Source: Dreissena polymorpha (Eukaryota; Mollusca; Bivalvia; Myida; Dreissenidae). Taken from it: a stretch of 64,000 bases of DNA. The position numbers were made by a program, and so were the translations under genes. Shown here in pieces: positions 1-12,656 of this stretch (its first letter is position 1; each line of letters begins with the position of its first letter). The stretch is taken from NCBI RefSeq assembly GCF_020536995.1, contig NC_068363.1, positions 3,710,349 to 3,774,348 of the forward strand. Reading direction: 5' to 3'. The notes under the pieces were generated by a model. That model searched no databases and was not told where the DNA came from. It saw only the letters and a list, made by a program, of their open reading frames with translations.

Positions 1-3000
1 AAGGTCTAAAGCTGCTTCTTCCCCTTCGAATGTTACATTAAGCCTGTGGTGGATAATGTCTGGTTTGCTTCTGTAGAGGGTCAGAACATCATCAACTATG
101 TTGTCTCTGTCTACTGTGATGTCAACTGCTGGTAATAGGCTGTCAAAGACTCTAGACTGACGTCTCTCCAGGTCTGAAATATCTGAAAAACAAAGCAATT
201 GTTATATATGGGTTTTAATTCTAAGACAATACACAGATACTGGTCCAAACATACAAACCTCATATATTATAACAAATATTTGTAGCTTTATGTGTATATA
301 TTATATAAAAAAAAGGTGTCATTCCAGATGCCTATTCCAGTCTTGACAAAGGTGAATGTACTTGGTTAAATTTGTATTTTCTTCCTGTACCTAATTCAGT
401 AATTCATTGTACTTGCATAGTCGGTGTTTTCTATAGATCTAACCGTAAAGAATGATATATCGAACAGCAAATTAAAGAAATTCAAAAAGTATTGATATAG
501 TTATCCAGATTTTCTTATCAACCAGTAACTGGCATTATTATCTGTCTCTGCAATTTGTAAAAGTTTATCAAAACAAGAAGGAATTGAGGTCAAAATTTTC
601 ACCATATCAATCAATTTCAAAGAAAATTGTTCATATAAATGCCAATTTTGGCTTCAAGCATTAAGGATGTTTGCTGCTCATGTCAGCCATTTTTTGGCAG
701 ATTCTCGAACTCCTCTACTGTTGTCCATTTCAAAGCATTAATATTTTTTGCCCCCCTGACCCCCACTTTTCTTTTCATAATTTCATAAAACACACGTAAA
801 ATTGTCATTTTAAAAGTTTTTATGAAATTCTATTTATTTCTTCCGGGTTGTTAACAGGAAAAACCTATCAATACAAAACCTATGAAAAATCAAGAGCAAT
901 CCATTTCCCACCAAATTTTCAAAAGCTTATATCTTAAAAACGGGCACATGAACATCTCAATGCATATTCCTAAATATTTACCTGTAATGTGAAGTAACTG
1001 CTTTGGTTCTGGAGATTGCTCTTCTTCAGACTCTCTTTCATCAGATGAATCCTAAAAATTAAAGACAATATTTAGAACAATTTCATTGAGAAAAATTACA
1101 ACTATCAACTGATTACTGATATGGAATCAAGCATAGTAACCTATCAAATCGGTTTTATCAGTTTTGTTGTTAAAAAAAAAATCAGAAAAAAAGTCATAAA
1201 CATAACTGATGACATCAACCATCAAACAATTATTTTGTGACAATTGTGTTCTGCCAAAATGAAATTTGTGAATATATTTTATAGAACTGCATCTTGAACA
1301 GGAGAAATCTATATAGTTTAATACTCTTGGATGAAAAATAAGTGCTTCAATATATATATATCAAAACATTTATGTCACTGTCAGAAATGGCTCAAAATGG
1401 CTCGCTTTGGAGAAAATGCTTTTTTACAATTTTGAAGATATCATAATATGATGTAGGTCACCACTTTTTTTTTATTTGTCCACATCAATGAACTGTGCTT
1501 AGCAGGCATGATACGTCAAAAAGTGAATGATGGGAAGGAAGATTGTTGTATTCTGTATGACACATAATTGTTTTTGACACTGTAAAGTGCTTGACATATT
1601 TGGCAAAATAGCATTTTTTATCTTTGACCCCAATTATCTTGAAAACTGTAAGAGATAGAAAAAGTCTGTGGCATACTACCGAAAGCTCTCGTTGAGAGGA
1701 ATCCAATGAAGAAAATCCCATCAAAATCGGTTGACAAATAAAAATTTCGCAATTGATATCCCCTTAATGAGCCTACTGTGTGTTAGAATCAATTAATTTC
1801 CATATATTAATATACCTCAAAGTCTGCTTCTTCAATGATGATGCGACAGTTCCCTGTGATGCCCAGAGCAGATAAGGTCTCTCGTCGTCTTGGGATAACT
1901 TGACCACAGTATACAAGTTTAGCCATAACCACATCTGTTACTCCCTCAATATACAAATGAAGAGTCTGAAAAAAGAAATATCAGAATTAACCATCTAAAA
2001 TTTGATAAAGTTTTTCTAAATGTAATTCTTTGTTATTTTACGGCTATAAGTAATCGCTTGATCCCTTGCTCTCGAGGTGAAAGAAATCTGTTTTCTAGCT
2101 TATTCTTGTTAATCATGAATATTGATTTAACGATAAAAAAGAGTTTAGGAGGTATATTATACAAAAAACGAACTGGTCAATTTACACTCTCATAGTCCCT
2201 TGGAGAACACAATTCATTTTTTACCAGTGTTGCTTTTACATGTATGCTTTTTATCTCGTTTCATGCATTGTAAAGATATGACATCAATCATAGAAACCCT
2301 TAGGTTTATAAATAAAAAAGACAATCACACAAATTTTTCTTTGTTCATCAGAAATATTGGTATTTTTCAGAATCTTTATAATAAATTTTATCCTTGTTTT
2401 TAATATATTTAATCTTAAATTATTTGGTTGATGTCTTAGTTCTATGTTGAAATAAGACCATATAATCTTCTAAAAATATCAATGAAAATTAATCATTCAG
2501 GTAAAAATCATATGTGAAGATTTTCTTTGAGATTACAAAAAAAAAATTCAATAGACCAATTGATACCGCAGTTTAACAATGTTCTCAATGAATCTATGTT
2601 ACATGGGTGAGAATAGATTTCTTCTACAGTAAAATAATGAATATGTGTGTTTGCATAGTCAAATTACATATGTTCTTACTCTGAGATACTTTCAGGAAAT
2701 TATCTTAAAAATGAATTTGTATATCTTTTAAGTACAAAAGACCAGAATTTACTTCATTAATACAGACAATATCTGGTAACTAAGAGTTATTTTATAGCTT
2801 TACCAAAATTAAAACCATACAGTTTAAATCATAAATGATCCAAAAAGTTATTCCTCAGTGTCATTAGAAAACAATTTTTGTTTGGTTTTAGAAACATATT
2901 GAAAATTTACTGAAAAAGATTTGACATGAATGCTTTTGAAATATAAATCCTTGCTTTATACCTCTGATAACGTGTCCTTGGAGAATGTCTTGTTAAGCTC

Positions 3001-6000
3001 TTGTTGATCTGGTAGAACCAAAATTACTGATAGCATGTCTTCTGGTGCTGTGTTATGTCTGGAATTGTATTAACATATGAAAACTTAAACAAAAAAGAAA
3101 TGTGGTTACTTAAATAAGCGCACTAGCAAATAAATATGATTATTTCAACACGACTCCATAAAAAATCACATCTTTCTAACATGAACAGTTGCAGAAGATA
3201 TTGTATCATCACAAGACAAATCGTTATATCATAAAGAAGGGATTTTCCAGAAAGTTCTCAGTTACATGACATAATTAAGCTGTGTTCGCTTTTTAGGCAA
3301 TGCCTATTTTCATATTATGGTATATCTCTATTCTCAGTGTTTCATCTTAATAGTTATGTTACAGTAATGTTTGATATTTGATGTGCCCGATGAGACAGAA
3401 ATAGAGAAATAAAAAAAAAAGAATTAAAACAAATATTAAAACAAGACATGCTCTATGAGACTTTCATGAGTGAGATGTTTACATTTGTAATGAATGGAAA
3501 ATAAAAATTAAAACAAATAAGTTATTTGAACATCAATAACCAAACAGCACAATGAAGGTTTTATTTTGAATGTGTGTTTTGGCTATAAAAACAGACTGGC
3601 AATGCCATTAATATATAATTCATGTATACAATTTTAGCTAAAATTTCATTTTAAACGTCATATACCTGTATCTTGATAACAACTGTTCCCTGGTACTTTA
3701 GTGTCTTAAAATATGTAGGGCTAAATGGGGCAGCTACAAGGTTACGACTCTGGGTGTTGGTGAACAGGCTGAAGTCTTTTCCAGTAAGTCTGGCATAAAG
3801 AGAACGGATGTTCTCTTTGAAGTCTGCTTCTGCTAGGTCTAATGAAAACGGATGTGCTTTTCCTTTGCCATCGTGGGTAGTATGCAGGCGGAAAACCTTA
3901 AGAAAAACAAACTAAGAAATGAAACATAAATTTAAAAAATATGTTTATAACAATGAAAATGATTTTTCAATCTGCTGCAAATGTAGAATTTTGATAAGAC
4001 AAGGCATATAACATCCTACATTTTATGGAAACTTTACATATAAAGCATATAAATGTAACACGATACCATTGAGTCCCACTTTTGCAAAACAAACTTATCT
4101 ACAAAGAGTATCTGTCGTAATCCTATGACATAAGGGCACCTAAACTTGTGAAACCAGATGAAATCAGGCCAATTAGAGTTTCTTCAAAGCAGGCTAAGTT
4201 ATTAATAAGCAATGTTATTGGAGGGTTGAACCATTCTGCCCCACTGAAATCTCTTGACACCAGTCCTGATTTATTTTGTTGGTTTACAATATATGCATTA
4301 GACCTCAAAATTTGTAAACCTTTTTCTTCTCATGGATAGGGTGTGGTCTCTCTGACGTTTGCTCCATATCTTTTCTTTTTCATATATGTGTATTTTTTTT
4401 TTATTCATTTTAAAAACAAAATATTTACCATAGCCAATTGCTTGGTGTCTCTCTATACCTGCATCTTGCTTGGAGAACTTTGGCAGCTCACAACCATCTG
4501 GCAAAAGGTAAAACTTCAACCTGTTAAAAAAAAGAATTGGGTCAAATAGATAGCAGTTCCTCTACACATGCAAAACAAATTAAGAGGTCTGCCGAAGGCC
4601 TTCTACGAGGGAGAATTCAACTCTCCTTAAGCTCTTAATGACCCAAAACATATACAATGAGTATACTCATAAAACTCTTTCCACCTGAATAAAATGAGAA
4701 TTGTATAACACAAACAGAGAGAAAACGGACGGACGGACAAGGGTAAAACTTGATGCCCCCGTCGCCTAAAGGCGGGGGCATAAAAATATCAAATAAAACT
4801 ATACAAATAAATGACGACAGACATAGAGGTGCCAGTCGATAGTAATCCCCATATATAGGTTATGTTTCCCTGCGAGTACAAACTTGTAACTTTTCATAAT
4901 ATTTATTTAATAATAATAATTCATATATATAAGCGTTTTCAATTATGTCATTTTTATCAAAATGTTCATTGTCATAGTTTTTTTTTATAATAAAAAGTAG
5001 CGTAATTAGATTGGTTACTCCCTTACTAACTAAAATTATATAAATTTTTCAAAAAACTTTAGAACTAAGTTACTTCCAGGGAAATACTATACCTGACTAC
5101 TTTTGGTTTGGGTCCAGGTTTCTGTTTTTGAAGTCTTGATCTTCTGGCAGGCCGGGTGAAGTTGCGTAATGTACCAACATCTGCAATGGCAGCAGTGAGA
5201 ATATCATCAAATCTTGGTGCTGGTGGCTGGAAGTCATCATCGTGGTCGTGTTCTGAAAAACATTAAAAACAGTAAGCAACATTCTATATTTCCTATTTTA
5301 ATACTTTTGAGGGTTTAATTTATTACAATCCTTAAAGACATAATATTTTGTGCATCAACACGCGATATATCAAACACAATACGTCCTAAGATTTAATACT
5401 GTGTTGTCACTAATCGTGAGGAAAAAACAAGATGGCTCCAATGCCAAATTAATATCTGTGTAAGGTGGCGATAAGTGTATCAATATCCGTAGCCACAAAA
5501 ACCAGTTTTAAAGTCTTGACTACAATGTCGAACCTGTACCCTTTATGGATAAGTTTATTTTTGTCACATTTGGGGCTGTTTTATAGACTTTTTGTAGAGG
5601 CATTTGAATTGATGCTTGGTGCGGTTATTTTTTTTATATTTTGAAAGTTAAATTTGACAAGAAAATGTTGGGGGAACAAATGTAACAGAAGCTGCCTAAA
5701 GGAATCAAAAAACTTTGTGAAAATGGGAGCTGGAGAATCCAAGGAACTACAAATCAATTTGGTTTGGTCTTATGTCAAGGGAAACAATAAGCTTCTTAAA
5801 AATTTGATAAAATACTGAAAGCATTTTTCAGCAAAGAGGATGAAAATATCCCTTTTTCATAAATTGGAATGTCAACATTCAATTTCAATATTAAAAAGTT
5901 TATGTCCCTGAAAAAAACATTCCTGTAATTTCATGAAAATTGCTGAATTTTTCAATTAGAGTATAACTTTGCAACGGATGGATGGACATTTAAAGACTGT

Positions 6001-8578
6001 CGTATAAAAAAGGCACTTGTAATTCAAAGGACATGCAAATGACGTAACAACTACATGCATTGGAATTACCGAATAACAGTATAATGCTAGAAAAATTATA
6101 ATTCCTGAAATAGCATACCAGAAGGCTTTTAGTTTATGTCAACGAAGCATTTTGAGAGTGCAGCACAGTTCTGTAAAAAAAATTCACCAGCTCCTGTTTT
6201 ACCAGGTTACAAAGCTGGTGGCTTGCCTTATACTAGTGCTTATGCTAAACTATTCTTAGCCAAATTATCAAATTCAGATTTTGCCAGTATGAAATACTGT
6301 ACTTTATCAATCATAATTACATGCATATCTGGATCAAAATGTACAAAAATGATCATTGTTAAATATAAAATAATAAATCCTATGCATAGATATATGTGCA
6401 ATCAAGAGGTCCCTGACCTCAGTTCTATAGACTGTTAATGAAGGAGCCAAGTAATTTCAGGCCAAAGAAAAAAAATTGTGTGTTTCGGGTAACGCCTTGA
6501 AAAAAATTAGGTAGGGTAGGTAGGTAATTTTTTTTATTTTTAATTTTTTTTTTACATAGACATAATGGAGCAGAGATGTTGACTTTAACAGTGCTTGTCC
6601 AAAAAAGCCAATAAAAAAGTTAGGTGGGGCTGGAAAAGCTAGGTAGGGTCGGGTTACCCTAAACACAGCTAATTTTTTTTTAGGCCTATTTGCAGATTTG
6701 TGTTAAGATTCAGTATTAGTTAAAAAAAAAAGGATTCAGTATCATTTCTAATATTTGAAAATCCTCTTTATTATCATGTTTTCTGTAAAATAGTAATTGA
6801 TAAATGTTTTCTTCAGTGTCATTATTTTTGCAATATAAAATGAAATGGTTTTCATCATCACTGATTCAACAAGATTATTTTTTACATTTAGTACAGTATC
6901 TAAAGCTTTGCAGTATTTTTCTATATCTTTACTAATTATTGTCAAAAAAGACACATATATATGGCCAGTCTTAAAAATATCCTTGTTTGTCCTTCCCCTA
7001 CTCACCAGGTTTTAGTTGAGTAGGTAGGTAGGTTTATTATTATTTTTTTTTTAAAGTCTCAATTTTTAATTTTAATTTGAAAGAAAACTGTTTAAAACAT
7101 GAAAAAAATCAAAGAAATAAAATTTGTGTAAGAACTTTGCAATAAAATTTTATGAGTAGGGGGGCAATTTTGGTGGGTAGGTCGGAGGAGGGCAAACAAA
7201 CTTAATTTTATTTTAGGCCTATACCAAAATTATTTTTCATGGAGGGGCAAATTCAAAGCAAAATGCATAAATCAACACAGGTATATTTTCTCTTGTATAA
7301 ACTTAGTTGTTTTTAAAATAGGAATATTCACTGAAAACGTTGAGAGAATATGCAAGGCAGAAATTTTACATGAACATCTAACTATTCCCTCCCCCCCCCC
7401 TTCCCCAGTTTTTTCTTTAATAGATAAAAGTGCAAAGTAACATCCATACAGGTCAAGGAAGTACAAAAATACATACAGCTTGTACAGCATAAAAGACATA
7501 TTTTACAATATTGTGATATTTGTAAAATTTTGGACTTGCATGGACCTATCACAGTTCTAACATAAATTGCTATAAAAATCAAATAAAACATTGCTGTCAA
7601 AAGTTGAGATCCCGGAGATAAAATACATTTGAGTTGTAGAAACCTTTAAATTGACTCAAGTAAGGATGCAATATTGTCGTTTCCAAAAAATGATTTAGTC
7701 CTAAATTCAAGTTTTGTTTGCTATCAAGTATTAACTTGATTTTAACATCAATTTATCAAAATGTGCAAAATTTCCTGAATTGGTCCCCCCCCCCCCTGGA
7801 ATATTCTTATACCTTCCAATGTGTGATCATTTATATGAAATTAAGCTATTTCCCGGGTCTTAAACTTCTCAAAAATTTTCTCCTACCTTTACTCCTGACT
7901 TAAGTTTTATGGAACTATCATTGATCATGTTTATTCTTCACTAATTCATTTATAAATTGAGTCTGATACCATATGATGGTAGTCGAGGGTGTTAAAACAC
8001 TGTCTTTGCATAAATGTTTTTATTTTTTTTAATACGAATATGAATTTTCTATTTAAATTTATTTTATTTCATTAAAGGGATTGTCAGAAACTTCAAAGTC
8101 ATTAATATTTGAATAAGTTTCTTCAACATTGTTGGCAACTATTAAAGGTCATGAAACTCACTGTATAAAAGCAATTTTGATCAAGGTTCTATTTTCATTC
8201 AAAGGATTCCTTTAGGATTCCATTACAAAAAAAAACAACAACATGTGACTATGATTATCAAAAGCTCTCATGCAGGAAAATTACAAGCAGTGTTAACCCA
8301 TAACCATATTACAGCATCTTTTAGCTGTTTTTTTCACACAAGGACTTGTTGGATGACTTGTGGAGACCACTATTTTTTGAAATTCCCTGTTTTTCTCTTG
8401 GATGGAGTGTGGTCTCTATGTAACTGATCCCATATAATATCTTTCCACTTGCATACTAACATAATATATATCTGTTTAATTATTTTATCGAAGCGTTATG
8501 GCTTAAGTGATGTTATTGACTAAATTTTGACAAAACTAAAACACCCAAAAAATAAAATTGCTACTTACCAACTGACAT
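1..8578 (-). CDS. G2E3-like HECT-type E3 ubiquitin ligase, 5' part
   Basis: Exons in transcription order (minus strand): 8569-8578 (starts MSV), 5093-5252, 4459-4520, 3666-3896, 2962-3058, 1816-1965, 982-1051 and 182 to beyond position 1; all have GT/AG borders. The start is the ATG at 8576-8578, which joins in frame to an acidic segment (EHDHDDDFQPPAPRFDD). A basic stretch (RRSRLQKQKPGPKPK), then YLLPDG, and a ubiquitin-like segment (TLHLYIEGVTDVV...CRIIIEEADFE) follow. The last visible exon reads DDVLTLYRSKPDIIHHRLNV then TFEGEEAALDL, the start of the HECT fold as found in the large mollusc G2E3-like group. The catalytic HECT lobe with its active-site Cys would lie off the left edge. Oddity: the phases joining 4459-4520 to 3666-3896, and 3666-3896 to 2962-3058, do not fit, so either a small exon is missed or the copy is frameshifted. 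The gene's promoter side lies inside a transposon arm (see 9719-10151), so it may be transposon cargo rather than a host gene. Confidence 0.72.
4570..4785. repeat. Short modular mollusc repeat (intronic)
   Basis: It starts with AAGAGGTCTGCCGAAGGCC, which can form a small hairpin, and ends in a GACGGACGGAC tail followed by the GC hairpin TGCCCCCGTCGCC...GGCGGGGGCA. The same start and tail design recurs at 19757-20890 and 27020-27472. It lies in the intron between two exons of the HECT-like gene. Non-coding. Confidence 0.55.
6478..6668. mobile_element. Small TIR element (MITE) with AGGTAGG motifs
   Basis: Its ends are inverted copies, TGTGTTTCGGGTAACG on the left and CGGGTTACCCTAAACACA on the right. 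Just inside both ends lie repeats of GGTAGG (AGGTAGGGTAGGTAGG on the left, AGGTGGGGCTGG and AGGTAGGG on the right). No coding capacity. It sits in intron 1 of the HECT-like gene. Superfamily not identified. Confidence 0.5.
6984..7201. mobile_element. Second AGGTAGG-type MITE
   Basis: Imperfect inverted ends: TTGTTTGTCCTTCCCCTAC on the left, and the complement of GGAGGGCAAACAAAC on the right. Subterminal GTAGGTAGGTAGG and GGTGGGTAGG motifs match the style of the 6478-6668 element. An AT-rich, non-coding body lies between. Unclassified. Confidence 0.35.
7202..8543. other. Intron 1 remainder of HECT-like gene, no feature seen
   Basis: AT-rich sequence with C-runs near 7387-7402 and 7787-7796. 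No exon-like stretch, tRNA or recognisable repeat was found. Confidence 0.5.
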
Positions 8579-9718
8579 CTTGAATTCAGGATAATTATGA
8601 TCAAGCAATTGAGTGGTGGTTTATTTATAAGAAAAAGATGAAGCCATACTATGACTTAGCTTGTGGAATGTCATATGGCCTTCTTTTTAAGAAAACAACC
8701 CATGTGTAATCAAGGGGTACCCTTCAATTAACTAGACAATTACCAATACTGTTAAAACAACAACAAAATGTTGGTTGTTTTTAAAAAGGGAACTGAAATA
8801 ACAAATACAGGATATGAAAGACAATTAACGAGCAATCACTGATCCTCATGACATTTTTAATACTGTATTATGGATTCGTTTGTTACCATTGCAATATTTA
8901 CACACTCATAAAAAAATATAAATTGTTAACTGCTGCACTAAAACAACAATTAAATTCTTAATTAGGTTTATTTTGAATCTCATCAAACAATATAGGATAA
9001 TATTTCGGAAGAACGAATGACATTTAACAAATGCATACATTAGTTCTTTTAATTAATATCTAAACTGGGAATATATACTGAATATATGTCTCTGTCTAAA
9101 CTATTTATTTCTAAAGGGGAAAAATCAGAACACTTAAGTTAGATATGTTTCTAAATAATATGTTAACAGTACATTTTTTTCTTTTTTTACATTTAAAATT
9201 ATTTTAAAAGACAATAGTGCACTCAGACTTAAAATATCACCTGGGTAATTTCTGATATGTGTACTTTTTGGGATTGTTTACTTATAAGTTCACTGCCAAT
9301 ACTGAGATACTGGAGACTGTTTTTTTTCCATTTAAATACTAAAATCAAAGCCAAAATTTACATGTATAGAATATAATTAAGTTGGATTCGGTGACACGAT
9401 ATAATCTTTAATTTCTACCTGGGACATATAATATAGTCCCAGTTTCTACATACAAGCTGGTATGACTACTCGTATACAAGACAAGTTATTACTACAGGTA
9501 AATGCGATATGACCCGGAAATATATAGACGGGCGGATCGTTTTTGATGTTTATTGCATAGTTACTGACTGTCAGCAATATTTGATGATGAAAGGGTGTTT
9601 TGAATGTTATTCCAGACTAAAACAAATTTTAGCTGACTTAAGATTCTAATCCAAATTTATAATATCTGTATTTTTTGCTCGTACCACATGGCAATCTTTT
9701 TCTTCCGACCTCGGGCAT

Positions 9719-10151
9719 GAATTTATTAACAAACCTGACAACCAATCAAAACGCTTGTTTCATATGCTTATTTTCGGACGCGAGTTTTGACTTAACGATA
9801 ATTAATAATTCAACTTAAGTAAAAATTTTATTACTTAAGTAATAATTAAATACAATTAACGATGCGAAAGCACTTAAATTAATTTTAAGCAGCGTTAAAT
9901 GCAATTTAAGTAACTTAACGGTAATTAAAATCAATTTTTGTTGTTCGGGCGCACTTAACGAGTTAAACTAAGTTTTTCTCTGCTTAATTCATTTTTCTCA
10001 CATAAATAGAAAATAACTCTTCTTAACTACTTAATGCATTTAGTAGCGTTAATTCGAATTAAGTTACTTAAATTGAGTTTAAGTAGTGAAAAACTAAGTT
10101 TAAGTTACTTAAACTTAGTTTTTCTCTTTTTTGTGGTTCAGGCGTGCCATA
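9719..10151 (+). mobile_element. Right arm of IS3EU-like TIR transposon E0
   Basis: The stretch begins near ACCAATCAAAACG, runs through dozens of TTAAGT/ACTTAA-type motifs, and ends with GGTTCAGGCGTGCCATA at 10151. The same arm ends elements E1 (11751) and E2 (14778). Here the inner side of the arm is joined directly to the upstream region and first exon of the HECT-like gene. That gene therefore lies on the interior side of the transposon end, not outside it. The matching left end would lie off the window. TIR and arm structure are seen directly; that the HECT gene belongs to the element is inference. Confidence 0.7.
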
Positions 10152-10200
10152 CTATGGCACGCCTGAACCACAAAAAAGAGAAAAACTAAGTTTAAGTAAG
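10104..10200. repeat. Near-perfect palindrome at two abutting transposon ends
   Basis: The right end of E0 (CGTGCCATA at 10151) meets a left end (TATGGCACG at 10153) with one base between. The arms, 10104-10151 and 10153-10200, are about 48 nt and match almost without error, so the DNA could extrude a hairpin. Positions 10201-10210 hold an extra CGTGCCATAG that fits neither arm, which suggests a local deletion within the left arm of the next copy. Confidence 0.85.
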
Positions 10201-10285
10201 CGTGCCATAGATTGGTCAGTTAATGATCCGGAAGACCTAAGCCAATCAGAAACGTCGTAACAAACGTAAACAGGAAAGTATATTC

Positions 10286-11751
10286 TATGGCACGCCTGAA
10301 CCACAAAAATGAGAAAAACTAAGTTTAAGTTACTTAAACTAGGTTTTTCTCTACTTAAATTCAATTTAAGTTACTTAATTCGAATTAACGCTGCTTAAAA
10401 TGAATTTAAGTAGTTTTTGTGGTTCCCGCGGCGTTAACGCTAATTAAAACACCGAAAATGCATTAACGGTGCTTAATGGTAATTTTCTTACTTAAGTTGA
10501 ATTAATTCAACTTAACAAGGATTTTCTCTATCAATTGTACTATTTTCAATTAAGTTGCGTTAAAATAGGTTTTTCTACTTAAAATATGTTTTTAGTTACA
10601 CGAATTCAACTTTAGTAAGGAATTTTACTTAAGTTGTAAAGTCGAATTGTTTTGATTGGTCAGTTAATGATCCGGAAGACCTAAGCCAATCAGAAACGTC
10701 GTAACAAACGTAAACAGGAAAGGATTTTCTTCTACCGCCATTTACAATTTTGCAATGGATCGGTTACAACGCACGCATTTACCTACAGCTTAAAATTATT
10801 TTAAAAGACAATAGTGCACTCAGACTTAAAATATCACCTGGGTAATTTCTGATATGTGTACTTTTTGGGATTGTTTACTTATAAGTTCACTGCCAATACT
10901 GAGATACTGGAGACTGTTTTTTTTCCATTTAAATACTAAAATCAAAGCCAAAATTTACATGTATAGAATATAATTAAGTTGGATTCGGTGACACGATATA
11001 ATCTTTAATTTCTACCTGGGACATATAATATAGTCCCAGTTTCTACATACAAGCTGGTATGACTACTCGTATACAAGACAAGTTATTACTACAGGTAAAT
11101 GCGATATGACCCGGAAATATATAGACGGGCGGATCGTTTTTGATGTTTATTGCATAGTTACTGACTGTCAGCAAAATTTGATGATGAAAGGGTGTTTTGA
11201 ATGTTATTCCAGACTAAAACAAATTTTAGCTGACTTAAGATTCTAATCCAAATTTTTTTGGATTTTTGTATTTTTTGCTCGTACCACATGGCAATCTTTT
11301 TCTTCCGACCTCGGGCATGAATTTATTAACAAACCTGACAACCAATCAAAACGCTTGTTTCATATGCTTATTTTCGGACGCGAGTTTTGACTTAACGATA
11401 ATTAATAATTCAACTTAAGTAAAAATTTTATTACTTAAGTAATAATTAAATACAATTAACGATGCGAAAGCACTTACATTAATTTTAAGCAGCGTTAAAT
11501 GCAATTTAAGTAACTTAACGGTAATAAAAATCAATTTTTGTTGTTCGGGCGCACTTAACGAGTTAAACTAAGTTTTTCTCTGCTTAATTCATTTTTCTCA
11601 CATAAATAGAAAATAACTCTTCTTAACTACTTAATGCATTTAGTAGCGTTAATTCGAATTAAGTTACTTAAATTGAGTTTAAGTAGTGAAAAACTAAGTT
11701 TAAGTTACTTAAACTTAGTTTTTCTCTTTTTTGTGGTTCAGGCGTGCCATA
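10286..11751 (+). mobile_element. IS3EU-like element E1, internal-deletion copy
   Basis: Ends are TATGGCACGCCTGAACCAC and its inverse CGTGCCATA; the terminal inverted repeat stays similar for over 100 bp. The 6-bp direct repeats ATATTC at 10280-10285 and 11752-11757 are the target duplication. Order inside: left arm of TTAAGT motifs, MDRLQR-gene promoter, ATG and 36 bases of that gene (10755-10790), a sharp joint, then the HECT-gene upstream region (equal to 9193 onward) and the right arm. It is about 1.47 kb and non-coding. TAY termini with 6-bp duplications fit, from memory, the IS3EU superfamily. Confidence 0.82.
10755..10790 (+). pseudogene. First 12 codons of MDRLQR gene inside E1
   Basis: Starts ATGGATCGG like the full exon at 11783 and stops at the deletion joint with HECT-upstream sequence. 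It shows that E1 derives from a parent whose left gene was this one. Not functional. Confidence 0.75.
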
Positions 11752-11782
11752 ATATTCTTCTACCGCCATTTACAATTTTGCA

Positions 11783-12350
11783 ATGGATCGGTTACAACGC
11801 ACGCATTTACCTACAGCTGACAGTGTTCTTGAAAGAGTTTCAATAACACTCAGAGATGTACAGAGAGGCAAACAGAACGGCAACCTTGACGTTTCTGCAG
11901 CTCGCACCCAGATCGCCAGTCTTCTTACAAACTTGCAGAGACTTGAGAATGACCACACCGTCCCAGATGATTTACTGAAGAGCACCATCCAGTCAGTAGT
12001 GTTAGTCAGAGATAGTCTCCCTGATTTGACTCAACATGCTCAACACAGCAGTCATTCAGTTGATCGTTATGGTGAGTAGAATGCTAAATATAACAAACTT
12101 TTTGGCCTGTCATGCATAAAGGGGGTAAGGAGGGAGTCCCATCCCGAAATCCTGTACCTATTATTTTGCTCCTTTGAGTCCTTTCCCGATTTCCTGGATT
12201 AAATTAAATTCATTCCCAAATTCCAGATAAAGGTATAAAAAAATGTTAGGCAAATTGTTTTAAATAGATCTAAACCGCAATGCATATCTTACAGTCCCAG
12301 CCAAACTCACAGGACCTCAGGACATGACTGGTAAAAAAATTGGAGGTCCA
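11783..12350 (+). CDS. MDRLQR gene, first two exons; candidate transposase N-terminus
   Basis: Exon 1 is 11783-12071 (289 nt, then GTGAGT). Exon 2 is 12295-12350, after TCTTACAG and before GTAAGG, and joins in frame to read VPAKLTGPQDMTGKKIGGP. Exon 1 encodes about 96 residues, rich in helix formers, with no motif I can name for certain (MDRLQRTHLPTADSVLERV ... LLTNLQRLENDHTVPDDLL). The sequence after exon 2 is replaced by transposon arm at 12366, so the gene is cut here. Position beside the left arm, direction inward, and my recollection that similar N-termini precede a GRPR-type helix-turn-helix and an integrase core in animal proteins make a DDE transposase likely. No catalytic residue is visible, so this is inference. 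E1 sits in its promoter. Confidence 0.55.
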
Positions 12351-12365
12351 GTAAGGTGACCACAG

Positions 12366-12656
12366 AATTTATTAACAAACCTGACAACCAATCAAAACGC
12401 TTGTTTCATATGCTTATTTTCGGACGCGAGTTTTGACTTAACGATAATTAATAATTCAACTTAAGTAAAAATTTTATTACTTAAGTAATAATTAAATACA
12501 ATTAACGATGCGAAAGCACTTAAATTAATTTTAAGCAGCGTTAAATGCAATTTAAGTAACTTAACGGTAATTAAAATCAATTTTTGTTGTTCGGGCGCAC
12601 TTAACGAGTTAAACTAAGTTTTTCTCTGCTTAATTCATTTTTCTCACATAAATAGA
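12366..12656 (+). mobile_element. Inner part of E3 right arm, before E2
   Basis: Nearly identical to 9720-10010, starting AATTTATTAACAAACCTG. It follows the MDRLQR intron after exon 2 and is cut at AATAGA, the target duplication of E2. It continues at 14779. Confidence 0.75.

Larger units (their letters stand above)
10211..11782 (+). promoter_or_regulatory. Promoter of the MDRLQR gene, split by E1
   Basis: Before the ATG at 11783 the uninterrupted order is: GATTGGTCAG (reverse CCAAT box), CCGGAAG (ETS-type site), CCAATCAG (CCAAT box), AAACAGGAAAG, [E1 at 10286-11751], TTCTTCTACCGCCATTTACA. Unbroken copies of this module lie inside E1 (about 10655-10754) and E2 (about 13024-13125), and a reversed copy is near 15725-15775. 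Motif assignment is by eye. A CCAAT motif also marks the inner border of the right arm, beside the HECT-gene promoter. Confidence 0.45.

Noticed and set aside
4123-4549. Overlapping frames on both strands in the HECT-gene intron
   Set aside because: Only the part at 4459-4520 has splice borders and family resemblance; the rest is intron.
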